Shown here: positions 6,553 to 6,877 of the stretch, one piece after another
How positions within the stretch are numbered: the stretch's first letter is position 1
How the letters are laid out: every line of letters starts with the position of its first letter
Made by a program: the position numbers and the translations under genes
Assembly: GCA_016178435.1 (NCBI GenBank)
Contig: JACOTK010000061.1
Location: 1 to 6,877, forward strand
Direction of reading: 5' to 3'
DNA: 6,877 bases
Source: Actinomycetota bacterium
GTDB lineage: Bacteria; Actinomycetota; Acidimicrobiia; Acidimicrobiales; CADCSY01
Notes under the pieces: model-generated
Databases searched by the model: none
Seen by the model: only the letters and a program-made list of their open reading frames with translations
Told to the model about the DNA's origin: nothing

Positions 6553-6877
6553 GTCGCTACCGCCACCTCTTCACACCGTTGCGCATCGGCCCGGTCACCG
6601 TCGCGAACCGCATCATCTTCTCGGCGCACCTCACCAACTACGCCGAACAGGGTCTCCCCACCGAACAGCATGCCGCCTATTACGCCGCCCGCGCCGCCGG
6701 CGGAGCGGGCCTGATCATCACCGAGGAGCACTCGGTGCACCCCACCGATTGGCCCTATGAGAAGCTGATCCACGGGTTTCACCGAGAGGTCATCCCCGGC
6801 TATCGACGGATCACCGAGGCGGTTCACCGCCACGGGGTTCCGATCTTCGCCCAGATCAACCACAACGGCGGCCAGGC
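6549..6877 (+). CDS. Mycofactocin-associated FadH/OYE family oxidoreductase (type 1-like), N-terminal part
   Basis: An ATG at 6549, inside the ATGA overlap with the preceding gene, opens a frame that stays open to the right edge (109 full codons plus 2 bases). The visible part is the start of an OYE-like FMN barrel. It shows FTPLRIGPVTVANRIIFSAH (8-27), then LTNYAEQGLP, YYAARAAGGAGLI (44-56), EEHSVHPTDWPYEK (59-72) and FAQINHNGGQ (100-109). The same landmarks occur in order in the upstream oxidoreductase (NRVVF, AAGGAG, DWPYE, LNHAGGQ), so the two are paralogues. The Fe-S cluster and nucleotide domains would lie outside the window, so the full domain set is assumed from family and size. There is no Shine-Dalgarno before the ATG, so translation probably depends on the upstream gene. 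The type 1 assignment rests on resemblance and on the usual pairing of the two types at mycofactocin loci. Confidence 0.85.
   Translation, partial: MSRYRHLFTPLRIGPVTVANRIIFSAHLTNYAEQGLPTEQHAAYYAARAAGGAGLIITEEHSVHPTDWPYEKLIHGFHREVIPGYRRITEAVHRHGVPIFAQINHNGGQ

Overview
The window is GC-rich, densely coding DNA whose genes and codon use suggest a high-GC actinobacterium. The class cannot be fixed from sequence alone; a non-mycobacterial lineage is plausible because the gene order differs from the mycobacterial one as I recall it. Its core is a mycofactocin (MFT) locus. MFT is a peptide-derived redox cofactor made from the C-terminal Val-Tyr of a short ribosomal peptide.

Layout: (1) Positions 1-1429, minus strand: N-terminal 476 residues of a secreted or membrane-anchored subtilisin-like (S8) protease that runs off the left edge. 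(2) Positions 1523-2950, minus strand: mftF, the family-2 glycosyltransferase that adds sugars to mycofactocin. (3) Positions 2951-3036: an 86-base divergent intergenic region. (4) Plus strand from 3037: a tight run of five genes, mftA (39-aa precursor ending in the family hallmark IDGMCGVY), mftB (PqqD-like peptide chaperone), mftC (radical SAM/SPASM maturase), then two FadH/OYE-type flavin/iron-sulfur oxidoreductases of the mycofactocin-associated families. The second oxidoreductase is cut by the right edge. mftB/mftC overlap by 11 bases, and mftC/OYE-2 and OYE-2/OYE-1 each share a 4-base ATGA stop-start, so the run reads as a translationally coupled operon.

How they work together: MftB binds MftA and presents it to MftC. 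MftC decarboxylates the terminal Tyr and cross-links it to the neighbouring Val. In described systems MftE then releases the modified dipeptide, MftD oxidises it to premycofactocin and MftF glycosylates it. mftD, mftE and the regulator mftR are not in this window. The place after mftC is taken by the two OYE-type genes, whose role in MFT redox cycling is not established. The S8 protease has no known role in the pathway; its link is proximity only.

No tRNA, rRNA, CRISPR array, insertion sequence or attachment site was seen. No stretch longer than 300 bases lacks a gene.
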